64,000 nucleotides of DNA from the NCBI GenBank assembly GCA_003021785.1, contig PXQU01000013.1, forward strand, positions 186,001 through 250,000. The letters run 5' to 3'. The first letter of the stretch is position 1. Each line of letters begins with the position of its first letter. The notes under the pieces were generated by a model, which saw only the letters and a program-made list of their open reading frames with translations, was not told where the DNA came from and did no database searches. Position numbers and translations under genes: made by a program. Shown here one piece after another: positions 17,856 to 26,967 of this stretch. Source of the DNA: Halobacteriales archaeon QH_7_65_31. Its GTDB lineage: Archaea; Halobacteriota; Halobacteria; Halobacteriales; Haloarculaceae.

Positions 17856-18641
17856 TCATACGTCTGCGCCTTCGTCGATATCCGGGACGCCCTTCGTCAC
17901 GATGGTCTCACCGACGATGTACGAGGAGGCGTCGCTACTGAGGAACTGGACGATATCGGCCATCTCCTCGGGAGTGCCGATCTGCCGGTCGACGCTGTCG
18001 CGGTCGACGTCGTCCGCGGCGATCCCCATCTGGGACTCGACGCCGGGGGTCGCGACGAGACCGGGGGCGATACAGTTGACTCGGATGTCGTGAGGGGCGT
18101 ACTCGACCGAGAGCGTCGTCGTGAAGTTGACGACGGCGGCCTTCGCCGCGCCGTAGTGGCTCATATACGGTGCGCCACGCGTGCCGGCGATCGAAGCGAA
18201 GTTGATTATCCGCCCCCCGTCGTCCTGCTCCTGCATCCGTTCGCCGGCCGCCTGTGCGCAGTGAAAGGTCCCGTGGAGGTTGATATCCACGATGGTCTTC
18301 CAGCCGTTCTCGGAGATCTCGTCGAAACGCTCCATGAACGACGCACCGGCGTTGTTGACGAGCGTATCGATACGGCCGAACGCCTCGACGGTCGCGTCCA
18401 TGAGCGCCTCGACGGCATCGCGGTCCCGTACGTCACACTCGACGGCGATGGCCTCCCCCGATACGTCCGAATCGTTGATCCCCTCGGCGACGGCGTCTAT
18501 CTTCTCCTGTGAGCGCGAGGAGACGACGACCTTCGCACCGCCCGCTGCGAGCTGCTCTGCGGTCGTCTTCCCGATTCCCTGACTCGATCCCGTAATCACT
18601 ACCACGTCATCCTTGACGCTGAATTGTTTGTTTTGTATCAT
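17856..18641 (-). CDS. Short-chain dehydrogenase/reductase (FabG-like)
   Basis: A 261-residue classical SDR. TGSSQGIGKTTAEQL is near residue 14, NNAGASFMERF near 95, FASIAGTRGAPYMSHYGAAK shortened as SHYGAAK near 160 for the Tyr/Lys pair, and SYIVGETIVTKG near the end. VVVSSRSQEK after beta-2 has an Arg that favours NADP(H). The ATG at 18641 is chosen; the longer frame to 18851 crosses the divergent promoter of the next gene. The end DIDEGADV is unusual but short. Substrate unknown; related proteins reduce 3-oxoacyl groups or sugars. Confidence 0.9.
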   Translation of the reverse strand: MIQNKQFSVKDDVVVITGSSQGIGKTTAEQLAAGGAKVVVSSRSQEKIDAVAEGINDSDVSGEAIAVECDVRDRDAVEALMDATVEAFGRIDTLVNNAGASFMERFDEISENGWKTIVDINLHGTFHCAQAAGERMQEQDDGGRIINFASIAGTRGAPYMSHYGAAKAAVVNFTTTLSVEYAPHDIRVNCIAPGLVATPGVESQMGIAADDVDRDSVDRQIGTPEEMADIVQFLSSDASSYIVGETIVTKGVPDIDEGADV

Positions 18642-18742
18642 ATTTACAGTCGTAAGCTCGTTTGCCGACGGCGTTCCGAGCGTAAATAAACACACCGACG
18701 AGCGTAGCCGTTGTTCGAGATTCGGCGCTACTGAGAGCCGAA

Positions 18743-18750
18743 CGTTTATC
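18743..18750 (+). promoter_or_regulatory. TATA element of the broken MBL-hydrolase gene
   Basis: CGTTTATC lies about 27 bases before the ATG at 18774, the spacing of a leaderless haloarchaeal gene. It indicates that the damaged gene still has a normal promoter. Confidence 0.45.
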
Positions 18751-18773
18751 CGGGCGGACTGTACGGTTCGGGT

Positions 18774-19668
18774 ATGCACGACCAACGGACAGAGTCGATC
18801 CACCGTGTCGAGTTCCCAGTGGACTGGCCGCCGGGACACGTCGCCTGTCACCTGCTCGGCGGTGCAGAGCCGATCCTCGTCGACGCCGGGATTCCGACGG
18901 ACGACTCGGCGGCGACGCCCGCACGTCGATCACATCGGGCAGGTACAGACGGTGCTCGATGCGGGCAATCCGACCGTTCACGCGCCCGCGACCGTCCGCG
19001 AGCGGCTCACACAGGACGCGACCGCACTCGGTCATCGCGTCCGTGAGAACGTCACGACCGCAGGGCTCACGGGAGACGCAGCCGACGCCGAGGTCGAGTC
19101 GGCCGTCGAATCCCTCGAACGGAACCGTCGGCTCCTCCCGCCGGAGACCGTCGACGAATGGCTCACGCCGGGGGCGGTCTCGTTCGGCTCCATCTCCGCG
19201 ACGGCTGTCCACACCCCCGGCCATCAGGCGGACCATCTGGCGTATCTCCTCGACTGCGACGGCGACACCGTTCTGTTGTCGGGGGATACCGCGATGGAAC
19301 CGTTCCGCGCGGTCGTCCTCCACGACGGGATGGACGACGGCCACGCCGAGGCGTTCGAGGCCAGTTTCACCGCGCTCGACCGACTCGAACAGTACGATCC
19401 CGACCGCGTCTTCGCCGGGCACGGCGAGCCGCACAGCCAGTTTCACGAGATCCTCGCGCGTGACCGCCGCCGGCTCGACAGACGGCTGGACGCGATCGAA
19501 GAGCTTGTCACCGACGGATTCAGTACCGTCCCCGAAGTCGCGACGGAGCTGGCACGCGGGCGGGACCCGCGGTATATGTACGCCGAGACGATGAGCGGAC
19601 TCGCACATCTCGACGGAACGGATCGAATCGAGTCAGAGCTGGTGGACGGGGTCCGGCGATACGAATGA
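18774..19668 (+). pseudogene. MBL-fold hydrolase with internal deletion and frameshift
   Basis: The gene starts normally (MHDQRTESIHRVEFPVDW, then GAEPILVDAGIPTDD) in one frame and continues from about 18915 in the next frame as PHVDHIGQVQTVLDAG through to the end. In intact metallo-beta-lactamase hydrolases roughly 25-30 residues separate the VDAG strand from the T-H-x-H-x-D-H metal motif. Here they are missing and the first metal-binding His with them. The downstream half is intact: HTPGHQADHLAYL, LLSGDTAMEP and FAGHGEPH. The stop still overlaps the start of the HAD gene (ATGA at 19665). Either an out-of-frame deletion or a sequence error of about 80-90 bases at 18900-18920. Confidence 0.8.
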
Positions 19669-20348
19669 CTCGCTACGACGCGGTCTTCTTCGATCTCGGT
19701 GGCGTCGTCGCCAACCTCGCGAGCATTCGCGAGGGGTACGCGCTGTTTATCGAACGTCTCCGGGCCGACCACGAGCTTCCCGACGATGCACTCGACCAGT
19801 GGACATCCGCCCTCGGGACCTACTTCAGGAACCGCGACGGGAACGAGTACAAGACCGCTCGCGAGGGGTATCGCGTCGCGACAGCGGCGCTGTTCGACGG
19901 CTCGCCTCCCCCCGAGCACGAGTGGCGCGACATCTTCGAGACGGCGACGAACGAGACCGCCCGGACCGAAGACGGCGCGATAGCGACCATCGAGACGCTC
20001 GGAGCACTGGATATTCACCTCGGCGTCATCAGCGATATCGACACCGACGCGGCCTACGAGCTGCTCGAACGCAACGGTATCGACGACTGCTTCGACAGCG
20101 TCACGACGAGTGAGGCGGTCGGCTACACGAAACCGGACGGCCGTATGTACGAAACTGCCATCGATACGTGGGGTGGCGAGCCGGCTGCTGCCCTGATGAT
20201 CGGCGACCGCTACGACCACGATATCGCCGGAGCGGTCGCCGCTGGACTGGATGCCGTCGCGTACGGTCCAGCGGCTCGTGGTCCCGACGCGACGTACGAG
20301 ATCGATCACCTCTCGGAGCTGCCCGCGATCGTCCGTGGCGACGCGTAG
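19665..20348 (+). CDS. HAD-superfamily hydrolase
   Basis: A 227-residue HAD-IA type protein. Motif I is VFFDLGGVV near residue 7: the nucleophile Asp is present and the second position is Gly, as in the YihX/epoxide-hydrolase-like subgroup. Motif II is LGVISDID near 118, motif III lysine in VGYTKPDGRMY near 146, and motif IV is MIGDRYDHDIAGA near 171 with the metal-binding Asp pair. It probably dephosphorylates a small phosphorylated metabolite. It is translationally coupled to the damaged MBL-hydrolase gene upstream, suggesting the two once worked together. Confidence 0.88.
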   Translation: MTRYDAVFFDLGGVVANLASIREGYALFIERLRADHELPDDALDQWTSALGTYFRNRDGNEYKTAREGYRVATAALFDGSPPPEHEWRDIFETATNETARTEDGAIATIETLGALDIHLGVISDIDTDAAYELLERNGIDDCFDSVTTSEAVGYTKPDGRMYETAIDTWGGEPAAALMIGDRYDHDIAGAVAAGLDAVAYGPAARGPDATYEIDHLSELPAIVRGDA

Positions 20349-20594
20349 CTTTTTATCAGAACACGCGGCCACAGCCCCCGTGCGTCGCTGAACCGCCCGG
20401 AGTGTCCCCGACGAATGCGTGACACACCGCTCCGGTGCTGGCCGGTGTCACCTGTTCGCTATGCCAGTCCAGCAACGGCGTTCTCGATCGGCTCACGCGA
20501 TCCGCGCTCGCGGAACGGCTCTGTGGCCGCTCGTCCACTGCAAGAGCACCGATCGTGCCCCTGAGATTATGTGCTACCCCGTCCAACGACCGGT

Positions 20595-20873
20595 ATGAGC
20601 GAGCGCGTGCTTTACCGACTCGAAGGGTGTCCGTTCTGTGAACTCGTCGTCGACGAACTCGACGAGCTCGGCCTCGACTACGACTCCGTCTGGACGGAAG
20701 GCGTCCACTCGAAGCGTAACGAGGTCAAGGCGGTCTCCGGCCAGCGAGCCGTTCCCGTTCTCATCGACCCGGAGCACGGCGTCACGATGGCAGAGTCCTC
20801 GAACATCGTCGAGTACCTTCACACTACGTACGGCACGGCGGAGTCCCCGGACGAGGTGGATATCTCCCTGTAA
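20595..20873 (+). CDS. Glutaredoxin-like / GST N-terminal domain protein
   Basis: A 92-residue thioredoxin-fold protein, start MSERVLYRLEGCPFCELVV. The redox site CPFC is at residues 12-15, the cis-proline is in RAVPVLID near 58 and AESSNIVEYLHTTYG near 70 is the glutathione-binding-type Glu-Ser-x-x-Ile motif. The ATG at 20595 is used; a longer frame from 20571 adds eight unconserved residues. Haloarchaea use gamma-glutamylcysteine as thiol, so the actual partner is uncertain. Alone on the plus strand. Confidence 0.88.
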   Translation: MSERVLYRLEGCPFCELVVDELDELGLDYDSVWTEGVHSKRNEVKAVSGQRAVPVLIDPEHGVTMAESSNIVEYLHTTYGTAESPDEVDISL

Positions 20874-20970
20874 TCACGTGAGCGCGGGTCCAGCCGACCG
20901 GTTCTCACCCGACCCGTACATTTTCGTTCTTGCGGTCGGAACCTCCGGCTAACAATGTTAGGTGTTCGAC

Positions 20971-22044
20971 GTGAGTGAGGGAACGTACTTCGAGCGCATC
21001 GTGAACACGGAGCAGCTCGCCGCGTTCCTCGAAGCCGAACTCGGCTCTGTGGAGGAGTACGAGGTCACCCACCATCAGGAAGGCCACTCCAACGAGACGC
21101 TGTTCGTCACGTGGGGGGAGATGCAGCTCGTCATCCGGCGGCCGCCACCGGGCGAGACCGCCGACACCGCCCACGACGTGCTCCGCGAGTACCGCGTCAT
21201 CGACGCGCTTCAGGACACTGCGGTTCGAGTGCCGAAGACGTACGTCGCCTCCGACGATCACGGCATCATGGGATCTGACTTCTACGTGATGGAGCGCGTC
21301 GACGGCGACGTGCTCCGCGAGGGCGAGCCGGAGCGGTTCCGGCGTCCCGAGGCACGCAACCAGATCGGCTACGAGCTGGTCGAGAACCTCGCGCGCATCC
21401 ATCAGGTATCGTACGACGCCGTCGGTCTCGAACACGGCGACTTCGGCTACCCGCCGGGATTCACCGAACGACAGGTGGATCGCTGGTCCGAACAGCTGAT
21501 GTGGGCCTTCGACGTGACCGCCGACGAGCGCGAGGTCCCCGAGCTGTACGACGTGATGTCGTGGCTGAAGGAGAACGTCCCGGAGGACCCGCCGGCCACG
21601 CTCGTCCACGGCGACTACAAGCTCGACAACGTGATGTACGGCCCGGACTCGGAGCCCGGAATCGTCGCCGTCGTGGACTGGGAGATGTCGACGCTCGGTG
21701 ACCCGCTCACCGATCTCGGCTGGATGCTCTCTTACTGGTGGGATCCGAAAGACCCCGACCCGCCGCGCGGTGACGACACTGCCAACGAGTTCATGGCGAC
21801 CGAGGAGTATCCGACGCGTCGCGATCTCGTCGACCGGTACGAGTCGCTCACCGGGTTCTCGTACGACGACGACCGCTTCTACCGCGCGCTCGCCGTCTAC
21901 AAGCTCGCCGGACTCGGAGAGATGTTCTTCCGCCGCTATCTCGAAGGGAACAGCGACGACGAGATGTATCCGCAGATGCGGGAGGGCGTCCCGAATCTCG
22001 CCGCGCGTGCGCTCCGCATCATCGAGGGCGACGAGCCGCTGTAG
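20971..22044 (+). CDS. Aminoglycoside-phosphotransferase-fold kinase (ACAD10/11-type)
   Basis: About 357 residues. The kinase-like core has EGHSNETLFVTWG near residue 30 (nucleotide-binding Ser loop), VIRRPPPG near 55 with the Lys/Arg, the catalytic Brenner motif LVHGDYKLDNVMYG near 212 and the metal-binding Asp in VVDWEMSTLGDPLTDL near 232. Proteins of this subgroup phosphorylate 4-hydroxy acyl-CoAs or related molecules and usually work with an acyl-CoA dehydrogenase; one lies at 59.4 kb but not adjacent. GTG at 20971 (VSEGTYFERIV) is preferred to the GTG at 20962 three codons upstream. Confidence 0.87.
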   Translation: MSEGTYFERIVNTEQLAAFLEAELGSVEEYEVTHHQEGHSNETLFVTWGEMQLVIRRPPPGETADTAHDVLREYRVIDALQDTAVRVPKTYVASDDHGIMGSDFYVMERVDGDVLREGEPERFRRPEARNQIGYELVENLARIHQVSYDAVGLEHGDFGYPPGFTERQVDRWSEQLMWAFDVTADEREVPELYDVMSWLKENVPEDPPATLVHGDYKLDNVMYGPDSEPGIVAVVDWEMSTLGDPLTDLGWMLSYWWDPKDPDPPRGDDTANEFMATEEYPTRRDLVDRYESLTGFSYDDDRFYRALAVYKLAGLGEMFFRRYLEGNSDDEMYPQMREGVPNLAARALRIIEGDEPL

Positions 22045-22165
22045 CCCGAGGCTTACAGCCCTCGGCGCGGATACAGGGGAGGGGAGATCCCGGCACAGGT
22101 TCCGGTAGCGACTGGTTCCAGTGACCCACGACCCTTTTGTCGGTTCTCGCGCTCTCCTCGTGTAG

Positions 22166-23365
22166 ATGACCGCGGACAACCAGACGCGCTCGACGGGGAT
22201 CGAGCCGCTGATGTTCGTCGGCGGCCTGTGGTTCGTCGCGAAGCTCGCCCGCTACAGCTTCCCCGCCCTGTTTCCCACGCTCGAAACCTCACTGTCCGTG
22301 TCGAGCAGCCAGCTCGGCGTCGCCTACACCGCGATGATGCTGCTCTACTCGCTGGTGCAGTTTCCCAGCGGTGCGCTCGCCGACGCGCTGGAGGATGTCC
22401 GCGTGATCGCCGTCGGCGGCGCGACGGCAGCCGCCGGGGCGATCGGGCTCCTCCTCTCACCGTCGTACCCCGTCCTCGTCGTCGGTATGCTACTCGTCGG
22501 ACTCGGAACGGGCGTCCACAAGACCGTCTCCATCGGGCTGCTCTCGCGTCTTTATCGGAGCCGGACGGGTCGCGCGCTCGGCGTCTTCGACACGCTCGGC
22601 ACGGTCGGCGGCATCGTCGCCCCGCCGGCGGTCGTGTTCGCGCTCGCCTCGATCGGATGGCAGGTACTGCTCGCGGTCGTCGGGGTTGTCGGAATAACAC
22701 TCACGGCTGGACTCCTCGCTCGGGTCCCGCGCGCCGATCGCGAGGAGACTCCGGTGTCGATCCGGCGACTTCGCGATCAGTTGGCCGTTCGCCCGTATCT
22801 CGGCCCGTTTCGCGACCGCGGCTTCCTCCTGTTCGTCGCCGTGACACTGTGTTTCTCGTTCGCGTACAACGGTGTCGTCGCCTTTCTCCCCTCGTATCTC
22901 GTGGAGCGGGGACTCACTGACTCGACGGCCGCGTTCCTCTACAGCGGCCTGTTCGCCGTCAGCGTCGTGCAGGTGGTAACGGGGAGCCTCTCTGACCGAC
23001 TCGGTCGGCTCCCGCTCGTCGCCGCGGTGCTCGCGATCGCGACGCTCTCGCTCGCCGGGCTGGTCGTCGCGGACGGGACCGCGCTCGCGCTCGGTGTCGC
23101 GACGGTCGGGCTCGGAATCGGGAGTCACGGCTTCCGTCCCGTGCGGGCGGCGTATCTCTCGAACGTGATCCCGGACGAGATCGCCGGCGGCGGGCTGGGA
23201 CTCGTCCGCACGCTGTTGATGGGTGTCGGCGCGACCGCACCGGCGATCGTCGGTCTCGTCGCCGACAGCGCCAGCTTCCGGGTTGCGTTCGCCGGTTTAG
23301 CCATCGTGATGGGCGGGGCCATCGTCTTCACGGCGTTGAGCGTGCTCGCTGACACGGCAGCGTAG
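22166..23365 (+). CDS. Major facilitator superfamily transporter
   Basis: A 399-residue membrane protein with about 12 hydrophobic segments. The loop between segments 2 and 3 is the MFS signature region LVQFPSGALADALEDVRV near residue 72, and LSRLYRSRTGRALGVFDTLG near 128 (shortened: YRSRTGRALG) is the loop 4-5 region. The middle cytoplasmic loop (RVPRADREETPVSIRRL) is charged. GSLSDRLGRLP near 275 is the second-half repeat of the signature. Substrate cannot be inferred. Start ATG 22166; monocistronic. Confidence 0.87.
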   Translation: MTADNQTRSTGIEPLMFVGGLWFVAKLARYSFPALFPTLETSLSVSSSQLGVAYTAMMLLYSLVQFPSGALADALEDVRVIAVGGATAAAGAIGLLLSPSYPVLVVGMLLVGLGTGVHKTVSIGLLSRLYRSRTGRALGVFDTLGTVGGIVAPPAVVFALASIGWQVLLAVVGVVGITLTAGLLARVPRADREETPVSIRRLRDQLAVRPYLGPFRDRGFLLFVAVTLCFSFAYNGVVAFLPSYLVERGLTDSTAAFLYSGLFAVSVVQVVTGSLSDRLGRLPLVAAVLAIATLSLAGLVVADGTALALGVATVGLGIGSHGFRPVRAAYLSNVIPDEIAGGGLGLVRTLLMGVGATAPAIVGLVADSASFRVAFAGLAIVMGGAIVFTALSVLADTAA

Positions 23366-23472
23366 CTCGTATCGGAACCGTGAGGTAGCCCGGTTCGTGC
23401 CGTCGCGTTTACCGACGGGATGGCCGGGGAGTCCTACCGCATAGCTATACGCCTTCGCCCGTAGGGTGAGGT

Positions 23473-25101
23473 ATGAATCCGCTCGCGACCGTCTCGCGGC
23501 TTCTTCTCGTCGTAACAGTGCTCCTCTCCGTCGGTGTTGTCCTCCGAGTCGCCCGCCCGAAAGGGAGTTGGGGCCGGAGACTCCGATCGCGGCTCCTCCT
23601 CGGCGTGCCGTGGGGGACGCTTCTGACGATCCTCCTCGTCCTCGCCGTCTACCTGTTCGTTCAGGGCGGTCTCGGTCACTGGTATCGGCCCGTCGTGATC
23701 CCGTTCCGCTCGTGGTCGTACTTCTATCCGCTGGGCGTGCTCACCGCCGGGCTCTCCCACGCCGGACCGGGACATCTCCTCGGCAATCTGTTCGGGACTG
23801 TCGTCTTCGGCACGCTCGCGGAGTACGCGTGGGGGCACTTCCCGACGGAACGGGGATCGTCGTCGTTCGGCTCGTGGCGGAGGAACCCCTTCGCCCGACT
23901 CCTCGCTGTCCCGGCGGTGGCGGTCCTGCTCGCGGTCGTGACTGGAGCCTTCGCGCTCGGACCCGTCATCGGTTTCTCGGGGGTCGTCTTCGCCTTCGCC
24001 GGCTTCGCGCTCGTCCGTTATCCGGTCGCCACGCTCGTGTTCGTCGTCGCCGGTGATCTGGTCAATCTCGGCTACAGCGCGCTCCGGTCGCCCGTGTTCA
24101 CGGCAAGCGGCTCGACTCGCTACGTGACGCCGGGCTGGTCGGACATCGCCGTACAGGGCCACGCGCTCGGTATCTTCGTCGGTATCGGCCTCGCCATCGT
24201 GCTGTTTCGCCGGCGCGGCGAACTCCCCTCGCCGGGACGCATCTGGCTCGGAACGCTGGGCTACGCCGCCGCACAGGGGCTGTGGGCGCTGTATCTCTTC
24301 GAGGGAGCCGACACCTACACGCTCTTTCGGGCGATCGGGGTCGCTGCGGTGTTCGCACTCGCCGCGCTCGTGACGCTCGCGGCGAAGAGCTCGACGCGCT
24401 CGCTCCTCCCTCGATTCGACGTGACACGTCGGCAGGCCGCGATGACGGCGTTCGTTGTCGTCCTCGCTCTCGTCGCCGGTATCGCCGTCCCGTACAACCT
24501 GCTCGTCGTGGACAGCAGTTCGACGCCGACCGAGAGCGTCGAGGTGCACGACTACACCGTCTTCTACGGAGAGGACGTCCTCGATCAGTACGTCGGCGCG
24601 TACGATCTCCCGATCTACGACGCCTCGGGGGTGGCGACGAGCGGCGTCATCATCGCCAGCGAGGAGCGACAGGTGTTCCAGACGGTGATACCGGCGGGGC
24701 GACTCGCCACCGAGCGGCGACAGACCGTCCGAGTGGGCGGCGTCGGCTGGCGGGAGACGGTTCGCGTCACGCGAAGCCAGTGGAGCGTCGTCGGGAACCG
24801 ATCCGTCTACACCGTCCGACTGCGTCACGGACAGGAGTCGAGTCTCGCGTACGTCTCGGAGCCGTCGCGCGCGACACCGACCATCGACGGGCGGAACGTC
24901 ACGCTCGATGCCACCAGCGACGGGTTCGCTCTCACCGTCACGCGTGCCGGGACACGGCTCGGAGACGCGGCGCTCCCAGCGACGAACGCGACGACGACGG
25001 TCGGCGGTCTCACCGTCGAGAACGACGACGGAACGCTCGTCGCGATCAGCGGCGAGACACGGGTTCCGATCGCCAGCCGCGCAGACAGCCGCGACGGCTA
25101 A
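23473..25101 (+). CDS. Rhomboid-family intramembrane protease with C-terminal ectodomain
   Basis: A 542-residue protein. The first 340 residues are membrane segments with the rhomboid catalytic features: HLLGNL near residue 101 (oxyanion His/Asn), the serine in VIGFSGVVFAFAGF near 165 (G-x-S-G) and the catalytic His in VQGHALGIFVGI near 230. One more membrane helix (MTAFVVVLALVAGIAVPY) leads to about 190 residues that are beta-rich, mostly extracytoplasmic in style (VEVHDYTVFYGEDVL onward) and of unknown fold. Intramembrane serine protease activity is inferred from the conserved dyad. The stop overlaps the convergent methyltransferase stop by four bases. Confidence 0.88.
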   Translation: MNPLATVSRLLLVVTVLLSVGVVLRVARPKGSWGRRLRSRLLLGVPWGTLLTILLVLAVYLFVQGGLGHWYRPVVIPFRSWSYFYPLGVLTAGLSHAGPGHLLGNLFGTVVFGTLAEYAWGHFPTERGSSSFGSWRRNPFARLLAVPAVAVLLAVVTGAFALGPVIGFSGVVFAFAGFALVRYPVATLVFVVAGDLVNLGYSALRSPVFTASGSTRYVTPGWSDIAVQGHALGIFVGIGLAIVLFRRRGELPSPGRIWLGTLGYAAAQGLWALYLFEGADTYTLFRAIGVAAVFALAALVTLAAKSSTRSLLPRFDVTRRQAAMTAFVVVLALVAGIAVPYNLLVVDSSSTPTESVEVHDYTVFYGEDVLDQYVGAYDLPIYDASGVATSGVIIASEERQVFQTVIPAGRLATERRQTVRVGGVGWRETVRVTRSQWSVVGNRSVYTVRLRHGQESSLAYVSEPSRATPTIDGRNVTLDATSDGFALTVTRAGTRLGDAALPATNATTTVGGLTVENDDGTLVAISGETRVPIASRADSRDG

Positions 25102-25718
25102 TCCCAGCGAATCCGGAACAGCTCGGTGTCGAGCGTGCGCACCGCGTCCCGGTGGTGGTCGTACTGACGTGGTACGTCGAACTCGGCGGCGAACGCGTGC
25201 GTCACCTCACCGCCCTCGTCCCCGGCGAACGACTCGACGAACGCGCGACTCCCCGCGTTGTGGATCGAGTAGGAGACACGCGCGAGCTCGCTGGCGGCTC
25301 TCAAGAAGTCGCGGTCGGCGTGTTCGTTTCCCTCTCGCGCACCGAACGGCGGGTTCATCACGACGGTCGCGTCCGAACAGTCGAGCGGTGGTCTGGTCGC
25401 GTCTCCGCGAAGCCACGCGATACCGCCCTGTGCGCCGACACGCTCCTCGTTCGCCCGGGCCGTCGCGAGTGCTGCCGAGTCGAGTTCGATACCGACCGAC
25501 AGTCGTGCCCCGGCGAGCGCGCTCGCGACGGTTAACATTCCCGTGCCACAGCCGAGATCGATGACCGTTCGGCCGGCGATATCGCCGTTGAGCGTGGCGA
25601 CGTGGATGAGGTGAGCGGTGATATCCGGCGGTGTTCGGTACTGCTCCAGATCGAGCCGCGGCTCCTCGAACCCGGCGAGCTCGGCGAGCAGCCGTTCGAG
25701 CTGGCGACGGTCAGCCAC
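25098..25718 (-). CDS. METTL5-like rRNA adenine-N6 methyltransferase
   Basis: A 206-residue class I SAM methyltransferase. Motif I is VIDLGCGTGMLTVAS near residue 52 and the catalytic N6-adenine motif NPPFGAREGN is near 122, with HADRDFLRAA just after. Length and order match archaeal homologues of METTL5, which in eukaryotes makes the m6A near the 3' end of 18S rRNA, so a 16S rRNA target is likely by family. The start MADRRQLERLLAEL is the conserved N-terminus. Convergent with the rhomboid gene. Confidence 0.88.
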   Translation of the reverse strand: MADRRQLERLLAELAGFEEPRLDLEQYRTPPDITAHLIHVATLNGDIAGRTVIDLGCGTGMLTVASALAGARLSVGIELDSAALATARANEERVGAQGGIAWLRGDATRPPLDCSDATVVMNPPFGAREGNEHADRDFLRAASELARVSYSIHNAGSRAFVESFAGDEGGEVTHAFAAEFDVPRQYDHHRDAVRTLDTELFRIRWD

Positions 25719-25836
25719 CGCAGGTCACTCTGTCGCTGTCCATACCACCTTTCACGTCGTCCGGCACAAAGAGCCACACCCATCGCCGGCGGATCACGCC
25801 ACGCGACAGTCACGATAGTACCTGCTCAACAGCCGC

Positions 25837-26883
25837 TTACCACGTCCCGTGGAAGGTGTCGAAGGACAGCTCGTCGAGGGGCTTCTCGCCGATGGCGATC
25901 TCGTACTCGCCGGGTGTCAACATCGGCTGTTTGAACTGCGGGCCGTCGTCGGTCGTGATGCGCGGACAGCCGGTGTTGACGTACGCGTCGAAGCCGAACT
26001 GCGTGAGCCGATCCGGCGTCACTTCGTCCATCGTCAGCATGTAGGCGCTCTCGTTGCTCTCGACGATATCGTTGGCCACCTCCCAGCGGCCCTGCCCGAT
26101 CTTCGTACAGAAGACGACGCCCCACGTGTCGGCGTCCATCGCGCGGTGAACCGCGCCGTACCGCTGTTTCAGGAACTTATCAGTGTCTGCGATGGTGACG
26201 ACGTTGTTGACGGGGTCGGCGATGACGACGGTCTTGTCGGGGTGTTCCATCGCCAGTCCGAGCGGGTGGAACTTCCCGCCGCCGACGTACAGCACCTGCT
26301 CGGCGTCGATATCGGCGGAGGCGTAGTTACAGCCGAGCACCTGCCCCTCGTTCGTGAGTCGGTCGTCACCGCGGCGCGTGTGGACGGTGTAGCCGCGCGC
26401 CTCTAACCACTCGCGCATCTCGTCGAACTTGTTCATGTGCTGGGCCGTCGTGACGAGTCCGACGTCGGAGCGGTCTGCGGGATCGGCAAGCTTCGCAAGT
26501 GAGTCCTCCATGATCGGCGTCACTTCGACGTTCGAGAACAGCGGGACGTAGATGATCTTCTCCGACTGCTTCATCGGAGAGTGACCGAAATGGACGAACA
26601 CGTCGGTTCGGCGCATCATGTAGGTGTCCAGATCACAGGCTCCGTAGCAGGGCTTCCCGGAGATCATGACCGTCGTCTCCTCCGGGAGAAGCCCACGCAG
26701 ATCGTCGGCGACGTGTGGGGCACGTCGTTTCAGTCCTTCCGGGAACTGGAGCCCGATCTTCTGTGCGTCGCGCTTCTCGGCAGCCTCGACGATGCGGTCG
26801 AGCTCGTAATCCCACGTTCGCTCGTGTTTGAGTGTCATCCCCGTGTTCCGGAGATCCCCCTCTGTGCGCGGCTCTTGGCTCAT
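25837..26883 (-). CDS. dph2: Diphthamide synthesis enzyme (2-(3-amino-3-carboxypropyl)histidine synthase)
   Basis: A 348-residue archaeal Dph2, the radical enzyme that transfers the aminocarboxypropyl group of SAM to the target histidine of elongation factor 2. The three cluster-binding cysteines are present: GKPCYGACD near residue 77, VLGCNYAS near 183 and NTGCPRI near 305. The N-terminal KIGLQFPEGLKRRAP near 42 and KKFHPLG-like GGGKFHPLGLA near 201 are also conserved. It ends FDTFHGTW. Divergent from the YlbF-like gene with 84 bases between the starts. Eukaryotic Dph1/Dph2 heterodimers are replaced in archaea by a homodimer of this protein. Confidence 0.95.
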   Translation of the reverse strand: MSQEPRTEGDLRNTGMTLKHERTWDYELDRIVEAAEKRDAQKIGLQFPEGLKRRAPHVADDLRGLLPEETTVMISGKPCYGACDLDTYMMRRTDVFVHFGHSPMKQSEKIIYVPLFSNVEVTPIMEDSLAKLADPADRSDVGLVTTAQHMNKFDEMREWLEARGYTVHTRRGDDRLTNEGQVLGCNYASADIDAEQVLYVGGGKFHPLGLAMEHPDKTVVIADPVNNVVTIADTDKFLKQRYGAVHRAMDADTWGVVFCTKIGQGRWEVANDIVESNESAYMLTMDEVTPDRLTQFGFDAYVNTGCPRITTDDGPQFKQPMLTPGEYEIAIGEKPLDELSFDTFHGTW

Positions 26884-26967
26884 TACATCGTATACCGACC
26901 CGAGGCGTAAAACGAGCGCGCTTTTACCGTTCGGCAGACCTAAACCGCCTCACCTCGATCATAACGT

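Noticed and set aside
20905-22179. 424-codon minus-strand frame opposite the phosphotransferase
   Set aside because: The plus-strand kinase has its catalytic HGDYKLDN motif; the antisense frame is compositional.
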